A stretch of DNA of 64,000 nt from Streptomonospora sp. PA3 (GCF_009728995.1 NZ_VTZW01000015.1:124001-188000), one strand, 5' to 3'; positions 36,531-45,381 are shown, counted from the stretch's first letter. Notes: generated by a model not told the origin, from the letters alone. Numbers and translations: made by a program.

Positions 36531-37775
36531 ATGACCATAGTCCCGGACACCCCCGGCATTCCCGACATCCTCTCCGCGGAGTTCCAGGCCGACCCTTATC
36601 CCGCTTACCGCATCATGCGCAGCGCGGCCCCGCTCATCTGGCACGAGCCGATGCAGAGCTACATCGTCTCCCGCTACGAGGACGTCCAGCGGGCGTTCAA
36701 GGACGAAGTGTTCACCACCGCCAACTACGACTGGCAGCTGGAGCCGGTGCACGGCCGCACGATCCTCCAGCTCAGCGGCCGCGAGCACGCGGTGCGCAGG
36801 GCGCTGGTGGCGCCGGCCTTCCGCGGCAGCGAGCTGCGCGAGAAGTTCCGGCCGGTCATCGAGCGCAACGCCCGCGAGCTGATCGACGGCTTCCGCGACG
36901 CCGGCTCGGTGGACCTGGTCTCCCAGTTCGCCACGCACTTCCCGATCAACGTCATCGTCGACATGCTGGGGCTCGACAAGGCCGACCACGACCGCTTCCA
37001 CAAGTGGTACACCAGCATCATCGCCTTCCTGGGCAACCTGGCCCAGGACCCCGACATCGCGGCCGACGGCCTGCGCACCCGCGAGGAGTTCGCGGAGTAC
37101 ATGATCCCGATCATCCGCGAGCGCCGCGAGAACCTGGGCGACGACCTGCTGTCGGTGCTGTGCCGGGCCGAGATCGACGGCACCTCGATGAGCGACGAGG
37201 ACATCAAGGCGTTCTGCAGCCTGCTGCTGGCGGCCGGCGGCGAGACCACCGACAAGGCGATCGCCGCGATGTTCGCCAACCTGCTGACCCACCCCGACCA
37301 GTTGGAGGCGGTGCGCGCCGACCGCTCGCTGATCCCCAAGGCCTTCGCCGAGACGCTGCGCTACACCCCGCCGGTGCACATGATCATGCGCCAGCCCGCC
37401 GAGGACGTCACGTTCAGCGGGGGCGAGGTCCCGGCCGGCAGCACGGTGACCTGCCTGATCGGGGCCGCCAACCGCGACCCCCAGCGCTACGCCGACCCCG
37501 ACAGCTTCGACATCTTCCGCGAGGAGATCGACGCCTCGACCGCCTTCACCGCCGCGGCCGGGCACCTCGCCTTCGCACTGGGCCGGCACTTCTGCGTCGG
37601 AGCCCTGCTGGCCGAGACCGAGGTGGAGGTGGCCACCAACATGCTGCTGGACGCGATGCCCGACGCGCGCCTGGCCGACGACTACGTGGCCGAGGACAAG
37701 GGCGTCTTCACCCGCGGCCCCGCGCGGGTGCCCATGGAGTTCACCGTTCAGGAAACGTGTGAAAACGTGCCCTGA
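36531..37775 (+). CDS. Cytochrome P450 with its last codons replaced by an IS607 insertion
   Basis: A 414-residue bacterial class I P450. All core motifs are intact: I-helix LLLAAGGETTDKAIAAM, ExxR in FAETLRYTPPVHMIMRQ, the PERF-type region YADPDSFDIFRE, and the heme loop FALGRHFCVGALLAETEVE with the thiolate cysteine (about residue 352). It reads to FTVQETCENVP. The final residues after VQ come from an IS607-family element: the far flank of that element reads GG-CGGTCTGA, which would restore VQAV-stop. The heme domain is unaffected, so the enzyme may remain active. No ferredoxin gene is adjacent; substrate unknown. Confidence 0.87.
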   Translation: MTIVPDTPGIPDILSAEFQADPYPAYRIMRSAAPLIWHEPMQSYIVSRYEDVQRAFKDEVFTTANYDWQLEPVHGRTILQLSGREHAVRRALVAPAFRGSELREKFRPVIERNARELIDGFRDAGSVDLVSQFATHFPINVIVDMLGLDKADHDRFHKWYTSIIAFLGNLAQDPDIAADGLRTREEFAEYMIPIIRERRENLGDDLLSVLCRAEIDGTSMSDEDIKAFCSLLLAAGGETTDKAIAAMFANLLTHPDQLEAVRADRSLIPKAFAETLRYTPPVHMIMRQPAEDVTFSGGEVPAGSTVTCLIGAANRDPQRYADPDSFDIFREEIDASTAFTAAAGHLAFALGRHFCVGALLAETEVEVATNMLLDAMPDARLADDYVAEDKGVFTRGPARVPMEFTVQETCENVP

Positions 37776-39127
37776 GCCGTCGCCTTGCGGCGCGGCGTTG
37801 ACCCCGCCCGGGCGGGCGGGGTCTTCCCGTGACGATACCCATCGCCAGCAAGGCTGGGCTTACGCGGGTTTCCAGCGGGCTCGTTTATCCTCGCCCCGCA
37901 ACTCGGGGAGGAGGCGGCCTCGGCGAGGCCGGCGAGATTGCGGGCGGCGTTGGCGTCGCGGTCGGCCACCGCCCCGCACACCTGGCAGGCGAAGGTCCGC
38001 TGAGACAGGCGCAGTTTGGCTTTCACCGCGCCGCAGTCGTTGCAGGTCTTGGACGAGGGGAACCACCTCTCGGCCACCACCAGGCGGCGGCCGGACCAGG
38101 CGGCCTTGTACTCCAGTTGGCGCCGCACCTCGCCCATGCCGACATCGGCCACCGCCCGGGCCAGGCGCCGGTTGGCCACCATCCCGGCCACGTTCAGGTC
38201 CTCGATGACGATGGTGTCGAAGTCGGCCACCAGGCGGGTGGTGAGCTTGTGCAGGTGGTCGCGGCGGGCGTTGACCACCTTCGTGTGCAGCCGGTCGGCG
38301 GCGGCGCGGGCCTTGCGCCACCGCCCCGACGGGGTCTGCCCGGTGCGCCGGTCGGGGCCGCGGCGGCGGGCGACCCGCCGCTGGGCGCGCCGCAGTTTCC
38401 GCTGAACCTTCTCCAGGTGTTTGGGGTTGGCCACGGTCTCACCGGTGGAGAGCACCGCCAGGTGCGTGATGCCCAGGTCGACGCCCACGGCCCCGCCCCG
38501 GGTGGCCGGGGCCGGTGCGGGGGTGGTCTTCTCCACGGTGAAGGACACCTGCCACCGGCCCCGCCGGTGGGACACCGTGGCCGCCAGGATGCGGGCGCTG
38601 CCCCGGTGCAGGTGGCGGGCGAGCTTGCGGGTGGACTCGCCCGTGCGCACCCGCCCGATACGGGGCAGCTTCACGTGCCGGTTGCCGGCCCCGTCCAGCC
38701 CGAAGGACCCGGTGGTGATGCGGAACGACCTGCGGGACCGCTTGGACCTGAACCGGGGGAAGCCCGCCTTCCTCCCGGCGCGCTTGCCGGTGCGCGAGGC
38801 GTTCCAGTTCTTCAGCGCCACCGAGAGGTTCGCCAGACCCGAGGCGTAGGCCTCCTTGGAGTTTGCGCCCCACCAGGGCGCCACCGCGTGTTTGGCGGCG
38901 TTCCACTGCTTGCGCAGCCCGTAGGCCGACCGGTCCAGCGCGGGGGTCAGTTCCGCCTCGGCCAGCCCGTAGGTGCGCTCGGCGGCGCGCTGGGCCAGGT
39001 TGGTTTTGACGCGGGCCAGGCCCCAGTTGTAAGCGAACCGGGCCGCCCCGCAGTGCGAGGCCAGCGCCTGCGCCTGCTCGGGGGTGGGCTCCAGCGCGAA
39101 CACATACGCCTGGTGGTGGGTGCTCAC
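37748..39127 (-). CDS. tnpB: TnpB RNA-guided nuclease of an IS607-type element
   Basis: A 459-residue TnpB, the family ancestral to Cas12. After an N-terminal helical region (LEPTPEQAQALASHCGAARFAYNW) come the RuvC motifs: GGAVGVDLGITHLAVLS (first Asp), FDTIVIEDLNVAGMVANRRLARAV (Glu) and VADRDANAARNLA (second Asp). A zinc ribbon CNDCGAVKAKLRLSQRTFACQVCG lies between the last two. So all catalytic residues are present. GTG start at 39127, coupled to the recombinase stop (GTGA). The C-terminus runs through SPSCGARINEPAGNPRK and on to FSHVS; its stop codon lies just outside the proposed element end, in P450 DNA. Expressed, it should cleave DNA guided by an RNA from the element's right end. Confidence 0.9.
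   Translation of the reverse strand: MSTHHQAYVFALEPTPEQAQALASHCGAARFAYNWGLARVKTNLAQRAAERTYGLAEAELTPALDRSAYGLRKQWNAAKHAVAPWWGANSKEAYASGLANLSVALKNWNASRTGKRAGRKAGFPRFRSKRSRRSFRITTGSFGLDGAGNRHVKLPRIGRVRTGESTRKLARHLHRGSARILAATVSHRRGRWQVSFTVEKTTPAPAPATRGGAVGVDLGITHLAVLSTGETVANPKHLEKVQRKLRRAQRRVARRRGPDRRTGQTPSGRWRKARAAADRLHTKVVNARRDHLHKLTTRLVADFDTIVIEDLNVAGMVANRRLARAVADVGMGEVRRQLEYKAAWSGRRLVVAERWFPSSKTCNDCGAVKAKLRLSQRTFACQVCGAVADRDANAARNLAGLAEAASSPSCGARINEPAGNPRKPSLAGDGYRHGKTPPARAGSTPRRKATAQGTFSHVS
37753..37900 (-). ncRNA. Putative omega-RNA (guide RNA scaffold) at the 3' end of tnpB
   Basis: In IS605/IS607 elements the TnpB guide RNA is transcribed with tnpB, overlaps its 3' end and ends at the element boundary, with the guide taken from the flank. 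Here the right position contains a perfect 10-bp hairpin (37800-37809 with 37814-37823, 4-nt loop). The guide would be the minus-strand reading of about 37735-37750, inside the P450 3' end. The 5' limit I give is approximate. Expression is not shown. Confidence 0.4.
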
Positions 39128-39699
39128 GCCGACCCCTCCTGCGCGCGGGCGGCCTCCAGGGCGGCGCGTGCGCGGCGCTGGGCTGATCGGCGCCCGTCGA
39201 GCCGGGCCCACAGCGACGTCAGCACCTCGGTGACCTCGCGCACCAGCTCGTCCTCGACCTCGGCATCGTCGAGCACGACCAGCGACCGGCCCGAGGCGGC
39301 CAGGGCCGCTTCCACGTGCTCGACCCCGAAGCGGGCCAGCCGGTCGCGGTGCTCGACCACGATCACCGCGACCGACGCATCACGCAGCAGCGCGCGCAGT
39401 TTGGGCCGGTTGCCGTTGAGGGCGGAACCGGTTTCGGTGACGGTGCCGTCCAGGGCGATGCCGCGCCGAGTGCATTCGGTGGCGACCCTCCCCGCCTGGC
39501 GCTCCAGGTCGGGTTTCTGGTCGGTGCTGGAAACACGGCAGTAGGCGACGGTGCGGCCGCCGGTGCGGACCGGCTCCTCGACGAGGATGGTGCCGGTGGC
39601 CAATTGGCGGGCGGGAACGGGCAGCGTCCCCGCGTGGAACCAATTCAGCGCACTTCGGTACGAGACGCCCTGCGTGCGCGCCCACTCCGCCAACTTCAT
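39124..39699 (-). CDS. tnpA: IS607-family serine recombinase (TnpA/resolvase)
   Basis: A 191-residue recombinase from the ATG at 39699: MKLAEWARTQGVSYRSALNWFHAGTLPVPARQLATG, a MerR-like DNA-binding head typical of IS607 transposases. The catalytic domain follows with AYCRVSSTDQKPDLERQAGRV (serine nucleophile in YCRVSS), VIVVEHRDRLARFGVEHVEAAL (the E-x-DRLAR motif) and VVLDDAEVEDELVREVTEVLTSL. A GTG three codons upstream (39708) is an alternative start. It is first in the tnpA-tnpB operon, with a GTGA overlap. Confidence 0.9.
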   Translation of the reverse strand: MKLAEWARTQGVSYRSALNWFHAGTLPVPARQLATGTILVEEPVRTGGRTVAYCRVSSTDQKPDLERQAGRVATECTRRGIALDGTVTETGSALNGNRPKLRALLRDASVAVIVVEHRDRLARFGVEHVEAALAASGRSLVVLDDAEVEDELVREVTEVLTSLWARLDGRRSAQRRARAALEAARAQEGSA

Positions 39700-39841
39700 G
39701 AGGAACACTTCACCATGGCATTACTCGTTCTTGCACATTCAAACGAACAGTTGCTGACCCCCCGCAACCGGGCCGTCCAGGCGGTCTGAGGGCTCGGTCG
39801 CCCGGGGCGGCGCGGATCCGCCGCCCCGGGCGCCGAGCTCC

Positions 39842-41134
39842 CTACAGCTCGCGGCCGTCGGTGGGTACGGTCGGCGTGAACTCCACCGGCAGCGAGTACA
39901 GCCCGCGCATCCACACCGACGGACGCCACTCCAGCTTCTCGGCCGGCACGCTCAGCTCGACATCGGGCAGCCGGTCCAGCAGCACCTCGACGGCGTTGCG
40001 CGCGATGACCTCGGCCAGCTCCGGCGCGGGGAACGGACAGCCGTGCTCGCCGTGCCCGAACGACATGTGGGCCCGGTTGGCGCCGGAGTCCAGGTGCTCC
40101 TCGGGCTGCACCCGCGGGTCGGCGTTGGCCGCCGCAAGCCCCAGGACCAGCAGGTCGCCGCGCTGGATGCGGCGCCCGCCCAGCTCGCAGGCCTGCACCG
40201 CCCAGCGGCCGATGAAGTTCTGGGTCGGGGTGTCGCGCCACAGCACCTCGTTGAGCGCCTGCACCGCGCTGCTGCGCCCGCCCTGGAGGCTGACGGAGAA
40301 CTTGTCGTCGACGAACATGTGCCGCAGCGTGTTGGCGATCCAGTTCCCCGTGGGCGCCTGCGCGGCGGCCATCACCACCAGCAGGTCGATGACGATCTCG
40401 TCGTCGGTGAGCTTGGCGGGATGCTCAAGCAGGCGGGTGGGCACGTCCTGGCCCGGCCGCTCGTGGGCGTCGGCGACCAGCCGCTGCATGCGCTCGTGCA
40501 CCCGGCCGTGCGCCTCGGCCGCGTTGCCCTTGACGTCGAGGGAGTCGAGGATGTCGCGCACCAGCGCGGGGACGTCGGCCGGCGGCAGCCCGAACATCTC
40601 GGCGATGACGCGCGCCGGGATCTGGTGGGCGTACTGGGAGACCAGGTCGGCGCTGCCGTCGCCGCTGAAGTCGTTGATCAGGTCGTCGGCCACCCGCTGG
40701 CAGATCAGCGCGAGCTCGGTGCGGTCCACGGCGTCCAGGGCGTCGCCCAGGGCCCCGGCACGGCGCTGGTGCTCGTTGGCCTCGGCGAACATCACCGAGG
40801 GCGTCCAGCCGACATAGGGCATCAGCGGCCAGTCGTCGGGGATGTGGTCCCACATGTTCCACCGGCGGCAGTCGCGGGCGAACCACTGCGGGTTGCTGGT
40901 GACGTAGTGCACCTCGCGGTAGCCCATGACGAACCACGCCGGGATGTCGCCGTCCAGCAGGATCGGCGCCACCGGGCCGAAGCGCCAGCGCATGTCGTGG
41001 TACAGGGTGGAGGGGTCCACGGCGATCTGCGGGCCGTAGAAGCGGACGGCCTGGTCGTGTTCGGGATAGCCGGCCATGGCGGCCGCGGGATCCGGCTGCC
41101 GGGCGGACCCGGTGGAGTTGGAGAGGTCGGTCAC
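39842..41134 (-). CDS. Conservon P450 (CYP157-like) lacking the ExxR arginine
   Basis: A 430-residue P450, last gene of the conservon, coupled to cvnD by a GTGA overlap. Heme loop SFGHGEHGCPFPAPELAEVIA holds the cysteine at about residue 366. The K-helix reads ALNEVLWRDTPTQNF: the invariant ExxR is E-V-L-W, with Trp for Arg. The I-helix reads VVMAAAQAPTGNWIAN without the usual acid before Thr. From memory, Streptomyces CYP157 enzymes, which are encoded in conservons, have the same ExxW change (EQSLW in CYP157C1). So this is a real family trait rather than decay. Start GTG at 41134; substrate unknown. Confidence 0.85.
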   Translation of the reverse strand: MTDLSNSTGSARQPDPAAAMAGYPEHDQAVRFYGPQIAVDPSTLYHDMRWRFGPVAPILLDGDIPAWFVMGYREVHYVTSNPQWFARDCRRWNMWDHIPDDWPLMPYVGWTPSVMFAEANEHQRRAGALGDALDAVDRTELALICQRVADDLINDFSGDGSADLVSQYAHQIPARVIAEMFGLPPADVPALVRDILDSLDVKGNAAEAHGRVHERMQRLVADAHERPGQDVPTRLLEHPAKLTDDEIVIDLLVVMAAAQAPTGNWIANTLRHMFVDDKFSVSLQGGRSSAVQALNEVLWRDTPTQNFIGRWAVQACELGGRRIQRGDLLVLGLAAANADPRVQPEEHLDSGANRAHMSFGHGEHGCPFPAPELAEVIARNAVEVLLDRLPDVELSVPAEKLEWRPSVWMRGLYSLPVEFTPTVPTDGREL

Positions 41135-41754
41135 GGCGTGCCCTCCCTGGCGGGCGACGGTGCGTACAGGTCGTTGAGGTGGCGGACCAGGGAGATCAGC
41201 ACGGCCTTGCAGTCGTCCCTGCTCCGCGCGTCGCATTCGACGAGCGGGACCTCGGCGGGCAGTGAGAGCGCGTCGCGCAGCCGGTCCAGCGCCGGTCCCG
41301 GCTCGAACCGGTTGACCGCCACGACGAACGGCATGCCGTGCGCCTCCAGCCGGTCGATCGCATACCAGGAGTCCTCCAGCCTCCGGGCGTCCACGAGCAC
41401 GACCGCACCCAGGCTGCCGGCGAAGAGCTGGTCCCACAGGAACCAGAAGCGCTCCTGGCCGGGCGCGCCGAAGAGGTAGAGGATCTTGTCCTCGGTGATC
41501 GTGATGCGGCCGAAGTCGAAGGCCGCCGTGGTCGTGGTCTTGCTGCGCACGCGCGACGGGTCGTCGATGCCCACGCCCGCTTCGGTCATGACCTCCTCGG
41601 TGCTGAGGGGCCGGATCTCGCTGACCGCTCCCACCATCGTGGTCTTGCCCACGCCGAACCCGCCCACGACGACGATCTTGAGCGCGTCCTGGGCTTCGGC
41701 TGACAGCGGCGCGGGGGTGTGGTGTGCGGGGGCTTCAGAGGCGTTGGAGTGCAT
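41131..41754 (-). CDS. cvnD: Conservon GTP-binding protein CvnD
   Basis: A 207-residue Ras-like small GTPase of the bacterial MglA/CvnD type. P-loop VVVGGFGVGKTTMVGAVSEI (about residue 29), switch region TTTTAAFDFGRITI, the G3 motif YLFGAPGQERFWFLWD (DxxG replaced by GAPGQ as usual for CvnD) and the base motif VAVNRFE. In Streptomyces conservons this GTPase cycles with CvnB/CvnC as a membrane-associated, GPCR-like signalling complex. It overlaps cvnC by 20 bp upstream and the P450 by 4 nt downstream. Confidence 0.93.
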   Translation of the reverse strand: MHSNASEAPAHHTPAPLSAEAQDALKIVVVGGFGVGKTTMVGAVSEIRPLSTEEVMTEAGVGIDDPSRVRSKTTTTAAFDFGRITITEDKILYLFGAPGQERFWFLWDQLFAGSLGAVVLVDARRLEDSWYAIDRLEAHGMPFVVAVNRFEPGPALDRLRDALSLPAEVPLVECDARSRDDCKAVLISLVRHLNDLYAPSPAREGTP

Positions 41755-42100
41755 CGAGCACCTGCTTCAGGGTCTCGGGGGCTGGGGGCTGCGCCTGGGC
41801 GGCCGAAGACGCCGAGGACGGGTGGCGGACCGTGATCCGCCCGGTGTCCAGCAGGTCGCGCAGCAGGATCTTGACCACGCTCACCGGCATACCGAGGTCG
41901 GCGGAGATCTCCACGACCGCGGTCGGCCGCTGGCACATCCGCAGGATCCGCGCGTGCTCGGACTGCATGCCCTCCTTGGGCTCGCACTCGCTGACCACGA
42001 GGGTCACGCTGTCGAACGTGCCCTCGTCGGCGCGGCTGCGGCCGCCGGTGACGGTGTAGAGGCGGTCCGGGTCCTCGCGGTCGATCGGTTTGGGGTTCAT
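41735..42100 (-). CDS. cvnC: Conservon DUF742 protein CvnC
   Basis: A 121-residue DUF742 protein with a winged-helix-like core. RLYTVTGGRSRADEGTFDSVTLVVSE and PKEGMQSEHARILRMCQRPTAVVEISADLGMPVSVVKILLRDLLDTGRITVRHP are the family signature. It probably links the CvnA/CvnB pair to the GTPase. Coupled to cvnB by ATGA and overlapping cvnD by 20 bp. Confidence 0.93.
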   Translation of the reverse strand: MNPKPIDREDPDRLYTVTGGRSRADEGTFDSVTLVVSECEPKEGMQSEHARILRMCQRPTAVVEISADLGMPVSVVKILLRDLLDTGRITVRHPSSASSAAQAQPPAPETLKQVLDALQRL

Positions 42101-42516
42101 GACGCGGGGTCACCGCTGTACTGGGGCGTTCGCGGGTCGGCGGTGAGGTAGGAGCCGATCTGCTCGACGAGCTCGTTCATGTTGTGGCCCACGATGCCGA
42201 CGTCGGTGTCCTCCTCGGCCACCACCGCCAGGTGGGCGCCCGCACCTGCGGGGACGATGAGCAGGACCCCGCCGGCGAACTCCACCATGGCCTGGCCGGA
42301 GGTGATGCCGTCCCCGAACTCGGCGGAGGCGCTCAGCGACAGGCTCTGGATCCCCGCGGCGATGGCGGCGAGCTGGTCGGCGCGGTCGGCGTCGAGCTGG
42401 GAGCTGAAGACCATCTTCAGGCCGTCCCTGGACAGCACGAGGGCGTGCCGCGCGCCGGGGGTCTTCGCGAGCAGGTTCTCAAGCAACCAATCAAGGCCGC
42501 GGTCTGCGGTGCTCAT
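42097..42516 (-). CDS. cvnB: Conservon roadblock/LC7 protein CvnB
   Basis: A 139-residue roadblock/LC7 (MglB-like) protein, the presumed activator partner of the CvnD GTPase. LDWLLENLLAKTPGARHALVLSRDGLKMVFSSQLDADRADQLAAIAAGIQSLSLSASAEFG is the roadblock fold. VEFAGGVLLIVPAGAGAHLAVVAEEDTDVGIVGHNMNELVEQIG completes it. ATGA overlap with cvnC; 148 bp separate it from cvnA. Confidence 0.94.
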   Translation of the reverse strand: MSTADRGLDWLLENLLAKTPGARHALVLSRDGLKMVFSSQLDADRADQLAAIAAGIQSLSLSASAEFGDGITSGQAMVEFAGGVLLIVPAGAGAHLAVVAEEDTDVGIVGHNMNELVEQIGSYLTADPRTPQYSGDPAS

Positions 42517-42664
42517 GGGATCTGTGCCACTCCTTGTTCAGGTCATGCGGGCGCGGGGCGCCCGGACGTTGGGCTCCGTGGCCGGCGGCGCCGGCCGGCG
42601 GCCGCGCCGGACGGAGGATGCGCGCGGGCCGGACGTCACCGGGAGGCGTCCGTTGGCCCGGGCG

Positions 42665-44113
42665 TCACCGCGGGGTGTCCTCGGGAGCGGTCTCGCGTCC
42701 GCGGGTGGCGCCCGACTGGCGGAATGCGGCGAAGCGGGAGCCGGGATCGCCGCGTTCGCGCTTGCGCTCGGTACGCGGCGCCGACTGCTGGCGCTCGGCG
42801 TTGGCCAGGGTCTGGCCGCGGCGCCGCTTGGGCAGGTCGTGCAGGTCGCCGCCGCTGTCGCCGCCGCTGCCGATCGCCGGCGAGGAGGCGGAAGGCGACG
42901 CCGTCGAGACCGCGGCGGGCTCGGCGTCGGCGGGCATCGGGGGCGGCGCAGGGGGCATGTCGAGTTCCTGGCGGGGGCGGGTGATCAGGTGCTGGGGGAT
43001 GAGCACGACCGCGCCCGTGCCGCCGCGCGAGGACGGCCGGAAGTTGACGGTGAGCCCGTACTTGGCGGCGACGCGGCCGACCACGGCCAGCCCCATGCGG
43101 CTGCCGGGCAGGTTGGTGAGGTCGTGGGGTTCGGAGACCAGCTGGTCGGCGCGGCGCCGCTCGCGGGGGCGCATGCCCAGACCGCTGTCCTCGACGGTGA
43201 CCATGACACCGGTGTCCTCCTCCTCCACGTAGACGTGCACCTCGGTGTTGTGGGCGGAGAAGTTGGCGGCGTTGTCCATCAGCTCGGCGAGCGCCTGCAT
43301 CACCCCTTCGGCGGCGTAGCCGACGACGGCGGCGGTGCTGGTGGAGTGCACGCGGATGCGGCGGAAGGCGTAGATGCGGCCCATGGCGCCGCGCAGGATG
43401 CTCTCCATGACGATGGGCTTGGTCCAGCGGCGCCCGGAGCGGCCGCCGCTGAGCAGGGCGAAGCTGTCGGCCAGCCGGCCCATCTGGGACACCTGGTGGT
43501 CCAGTTCCAGCAGGTCGGCGAAGACGCCGTCCTGGTCGCCGTAGCGGTTCTCCAGCTCACGCAGGTGGGCGAGCAGGCTGGTCACCTGCGCCTGGACGCG
43601 GGCGGCGGCCCCGGCGCAGGCCGCCATCGCGGCGGCGCCGCGCCGCTCGGCCTGGCCCAGAGTCTGGCCGAGCTGGACGATCAGGGAGCGCAGCGCCTCC
43701 TGGGAGGGCTGGGCGGTCTCGGCGATGGCCGCGTCGGTGGTGGAGCCCTGGCGGATGCGGCGGCGCAGGTCGGGGATGCCGTCGTGGGCGAACTGGCGCA
43801 GCTCCTGCTCCAGTCCGGCGGTTCTGTGCTCGGCCTGGGCGACACGCTCCTCGGCGCGAACCGCCCGCTCGCGGGTGTGGGCCGCCGCGGCGAAGTGGTA
43901 GGCGGAGGCGGCGATCGCTCCGGCCAGCAGCAGGCCCATGACCGAACCGACCACGATCAGGAGTGTCTGCGCCTCGGCGGGCACGGCGGCGATCACCCAG
44001 TACCAGGCGAAGGCCAGGACGACGGCGGCGGCGCAGAACGCGAGTACGGCTTGCAGGCTCGGGGAGTTCGGCGAGCGCTGCGACGGATTTCCTTCGGATA
44101 CACGTACTGACAT
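42665..44113 (-). CDS. cvnA: Conservon sensor kinase-like protein CvnA
   Basis: A 482-residue membrane histidine-kinase-like protein. Two helices lie near the N-terminus (LQAVLAFCAAAVVLAFAWYWVIA and TLLIVVGSVMGLLLAGAIAAS, about residues 20-70) with a short outer loop. A coiled coil follows, then LLELDHQVSQMGRLADSFALLSGG in the place of the H-box, and the ATPase domain with ALAELMDNAANFSAHNTEV (N-box), VEDSGLGMRPRERRRADQ (G1) and GSRMGLAVVGRVAAKYGL (G2). The last 100 residues are Pro/Ser/Arg-rich. CvnA proteins form complexes with CvnB-D rather than classic response regulators. First gene of the leftward conservon. Confidence 0.93.
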   Translation of the reverse strand: MSVRVSEGNPSQRSPNSPSLQAVLAFCAAAVVLAFAWYWVIAAVPAEAQTLLIVVGSVMGLLLAGAIAASAYHFAAAAHTRERAVRAEERVAQAEHRTAGLEQELRQFAHDGIPDLRRRIRQGSTTDAAIAETAQPSQEALRSLIVQLGQTLGQAERRGAAAMAACAGAAARVQAQVTSLLAHLRELENRYGDQDGVFADLLELDHQVSQMGRLADSFALLSGGRSGRRWTKPIVMESILRGAMGRIYAFRRIRVHSTSTAAVVGYAAEGVMQALAELMDNAANFSAHNTEVHVYVEEEDTGVMVTVEDSGLGMRPRERRRADQLVSEPHDLTNLPGSRMGLAVVGRVAAKYGLTVNFRPSSRGGTGAVVLIPQHLITRPRQELDMPPAPPPMPADAEPAAVSTASPSASSPAIGSGGDSGGDLHDLPKRRRGQTLANAERQQSAPRTERKRERGDPGSRFAAFRQSGATRGRETAPEDTPR

Positions 44114-45381
44114 CGATCAGGTCCTCGGTCAGGTCCTCGTCGGCGATTGAAGGCAGGCGAACCCGGCCCGCGTCGAACCCTGATCCGGCACACGGCTGCT
44201 GCCGGCGGATACAAGGCAGGCCGACCAGGCCCGGGGGCAGCCTGTGCGACGGCCACTGGGGGTGATCCGGAACTTACCGTAGACACTCCCGACACGCAGG
44301 GGCAATCGCTTCCCAAATCCGCAATCGGCGAGGATTCTTTCGTTTTATTTCCGACAATTCAGGCTTATAAGACAAACGACGCCGCGGCGTGGCCGGAAGG
44401 CGTTCCGGCGCGCTGGCCGTCTCGCCGAGTGCGGCCCCCAGCGACACTCTCGGTGCCGAGAGTGGCCTCGCGGACACCCTCGGCGCGGAAACCGACACGC
44501 GGACGTTCGACACCTTCGAGACGCCGCTGGGGCGACGAGACCCACCGCGCCACGACGCGGGCGGGCCACCGGCCGCCCCCCTCGCCGCGCGGGCAACCGG
44601 CGGGCGCCGGGACCGATCCGCGCAGGCCCCGCCCTCCGCCGGACGTCGCCGCCCCCGCGGGGCGACCAGCCATCCGCCTCCGCCAACCGGTGACCGCCCG
44701 CCCCGGCCCCCGCCGCCCACCGCCACCGGGCGAGCACCCGAACCGCTGACCGCGGCCCCAACCGCTTGTGGCCGTCGTCGCTCTCGTCGGCAGGCGGCCG
44801 CCCCGCTGCTGTCCGCCCCCGGGGACGCGAACCGGGCGCGGCGCCGTTCCACCACGTGGGGAGGGCGGTTCAGTCGGCCTGGCACCGCCGCCGCGCGATA
44901 TCGGTTCCTTTCCTCAGGTCGGAAGGGCTTATGCGATTCTTCCCGTCCGCTTCCCCGGACTTACCGCCACACAGGCCGATGTGGCCACAAATGGTCACGC
45001 CGTATCCATGGATTACGGCGATGAGCCCCCCACTTCCTCGCCGGTTCCCCTGCGCTGGAAGTTCGCCCAGGCAGTCGTTCAGCAACCGATCGAGGAGGCC
45101 ACCGGGGAGAACCGGTGCCGCTGAGAGAGAACCCACATTCCGGCTGGTCGTGGATTGAGCCGGCGGAGGATTGTCCGGCTTGCGCCGTCTGCGGGGAATT
45201 CGACAGACTTCCCGGCGGCGTCGGCCCGCGGGTGCTCGGTGGGCGGAAAACCCGTGCGCCGACCCGATTCGTCGACGAGCCGCAGAGGACGGTGCCGCCA
45301 TGCCCCATCCCCGCGAAAACATTTCCCGACCTGCGGCTCCGGTCCCCTCCCCTCCCCCATTCCGCACGGAGTCGCACCGCG
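44114..45381. other. 1.27-kb divergent gap with palindromes, no supported gene
   Basis: It separates the leftward conservon from the rightward P450 pair and must hold both promoters. The part at about 44270-44380 is unusually AT-rich. CACTCTCGG-TG-CCGAGAGTG (44445-44464) and CCGGAA-GGCG-TTCCGG (44393-44408) are perfect inverted repeats. 44470-44880 is proline/arginine low-complexity in every frame. A 38-codon frame at 45008-45124 lacks a ribosome-binding site. Confidence 0.5.

Larger units (their letters stand above)
37751..39781 (-). mobile_element. IS607-family insertion element (tnpA recombinase + tnpB)
   Basis: Contains a serine recombinase gene and tnpB in the IS607 order with a 4-nt overlap. 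IS607 elements have no inverted repeats and insert at GG dinucleotides. I place the ends by logic: a GG at 37751-37752 inside the P450 3' end and a GG at 39780-39781 beyond the recombinase. Joining the outer flanks gives TTCAGGCGGTCTGA, which completes the P450 frame as V-Q-A-V-stop. The ends are therefore inferred, not seen as a repeat. No accessory cargo is present. The element overlaps the P450 3' end convergently. Confidence 0.65.

Noticed and set aside
44274-44885. A 203-codon open frame on the minus strand in the conservon gap
   Set aside because: The translation is Arg/Pro/Ser low complexity without domains, as expected for random GC-rich DNA.
45008-45124. A 38-codon frame before the P450 pair, a possible tiny peptide
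   Set aside because: No ribosome-binding site, no aromatic core such as P450-crosslinked peptides have, and unremarkable composition.
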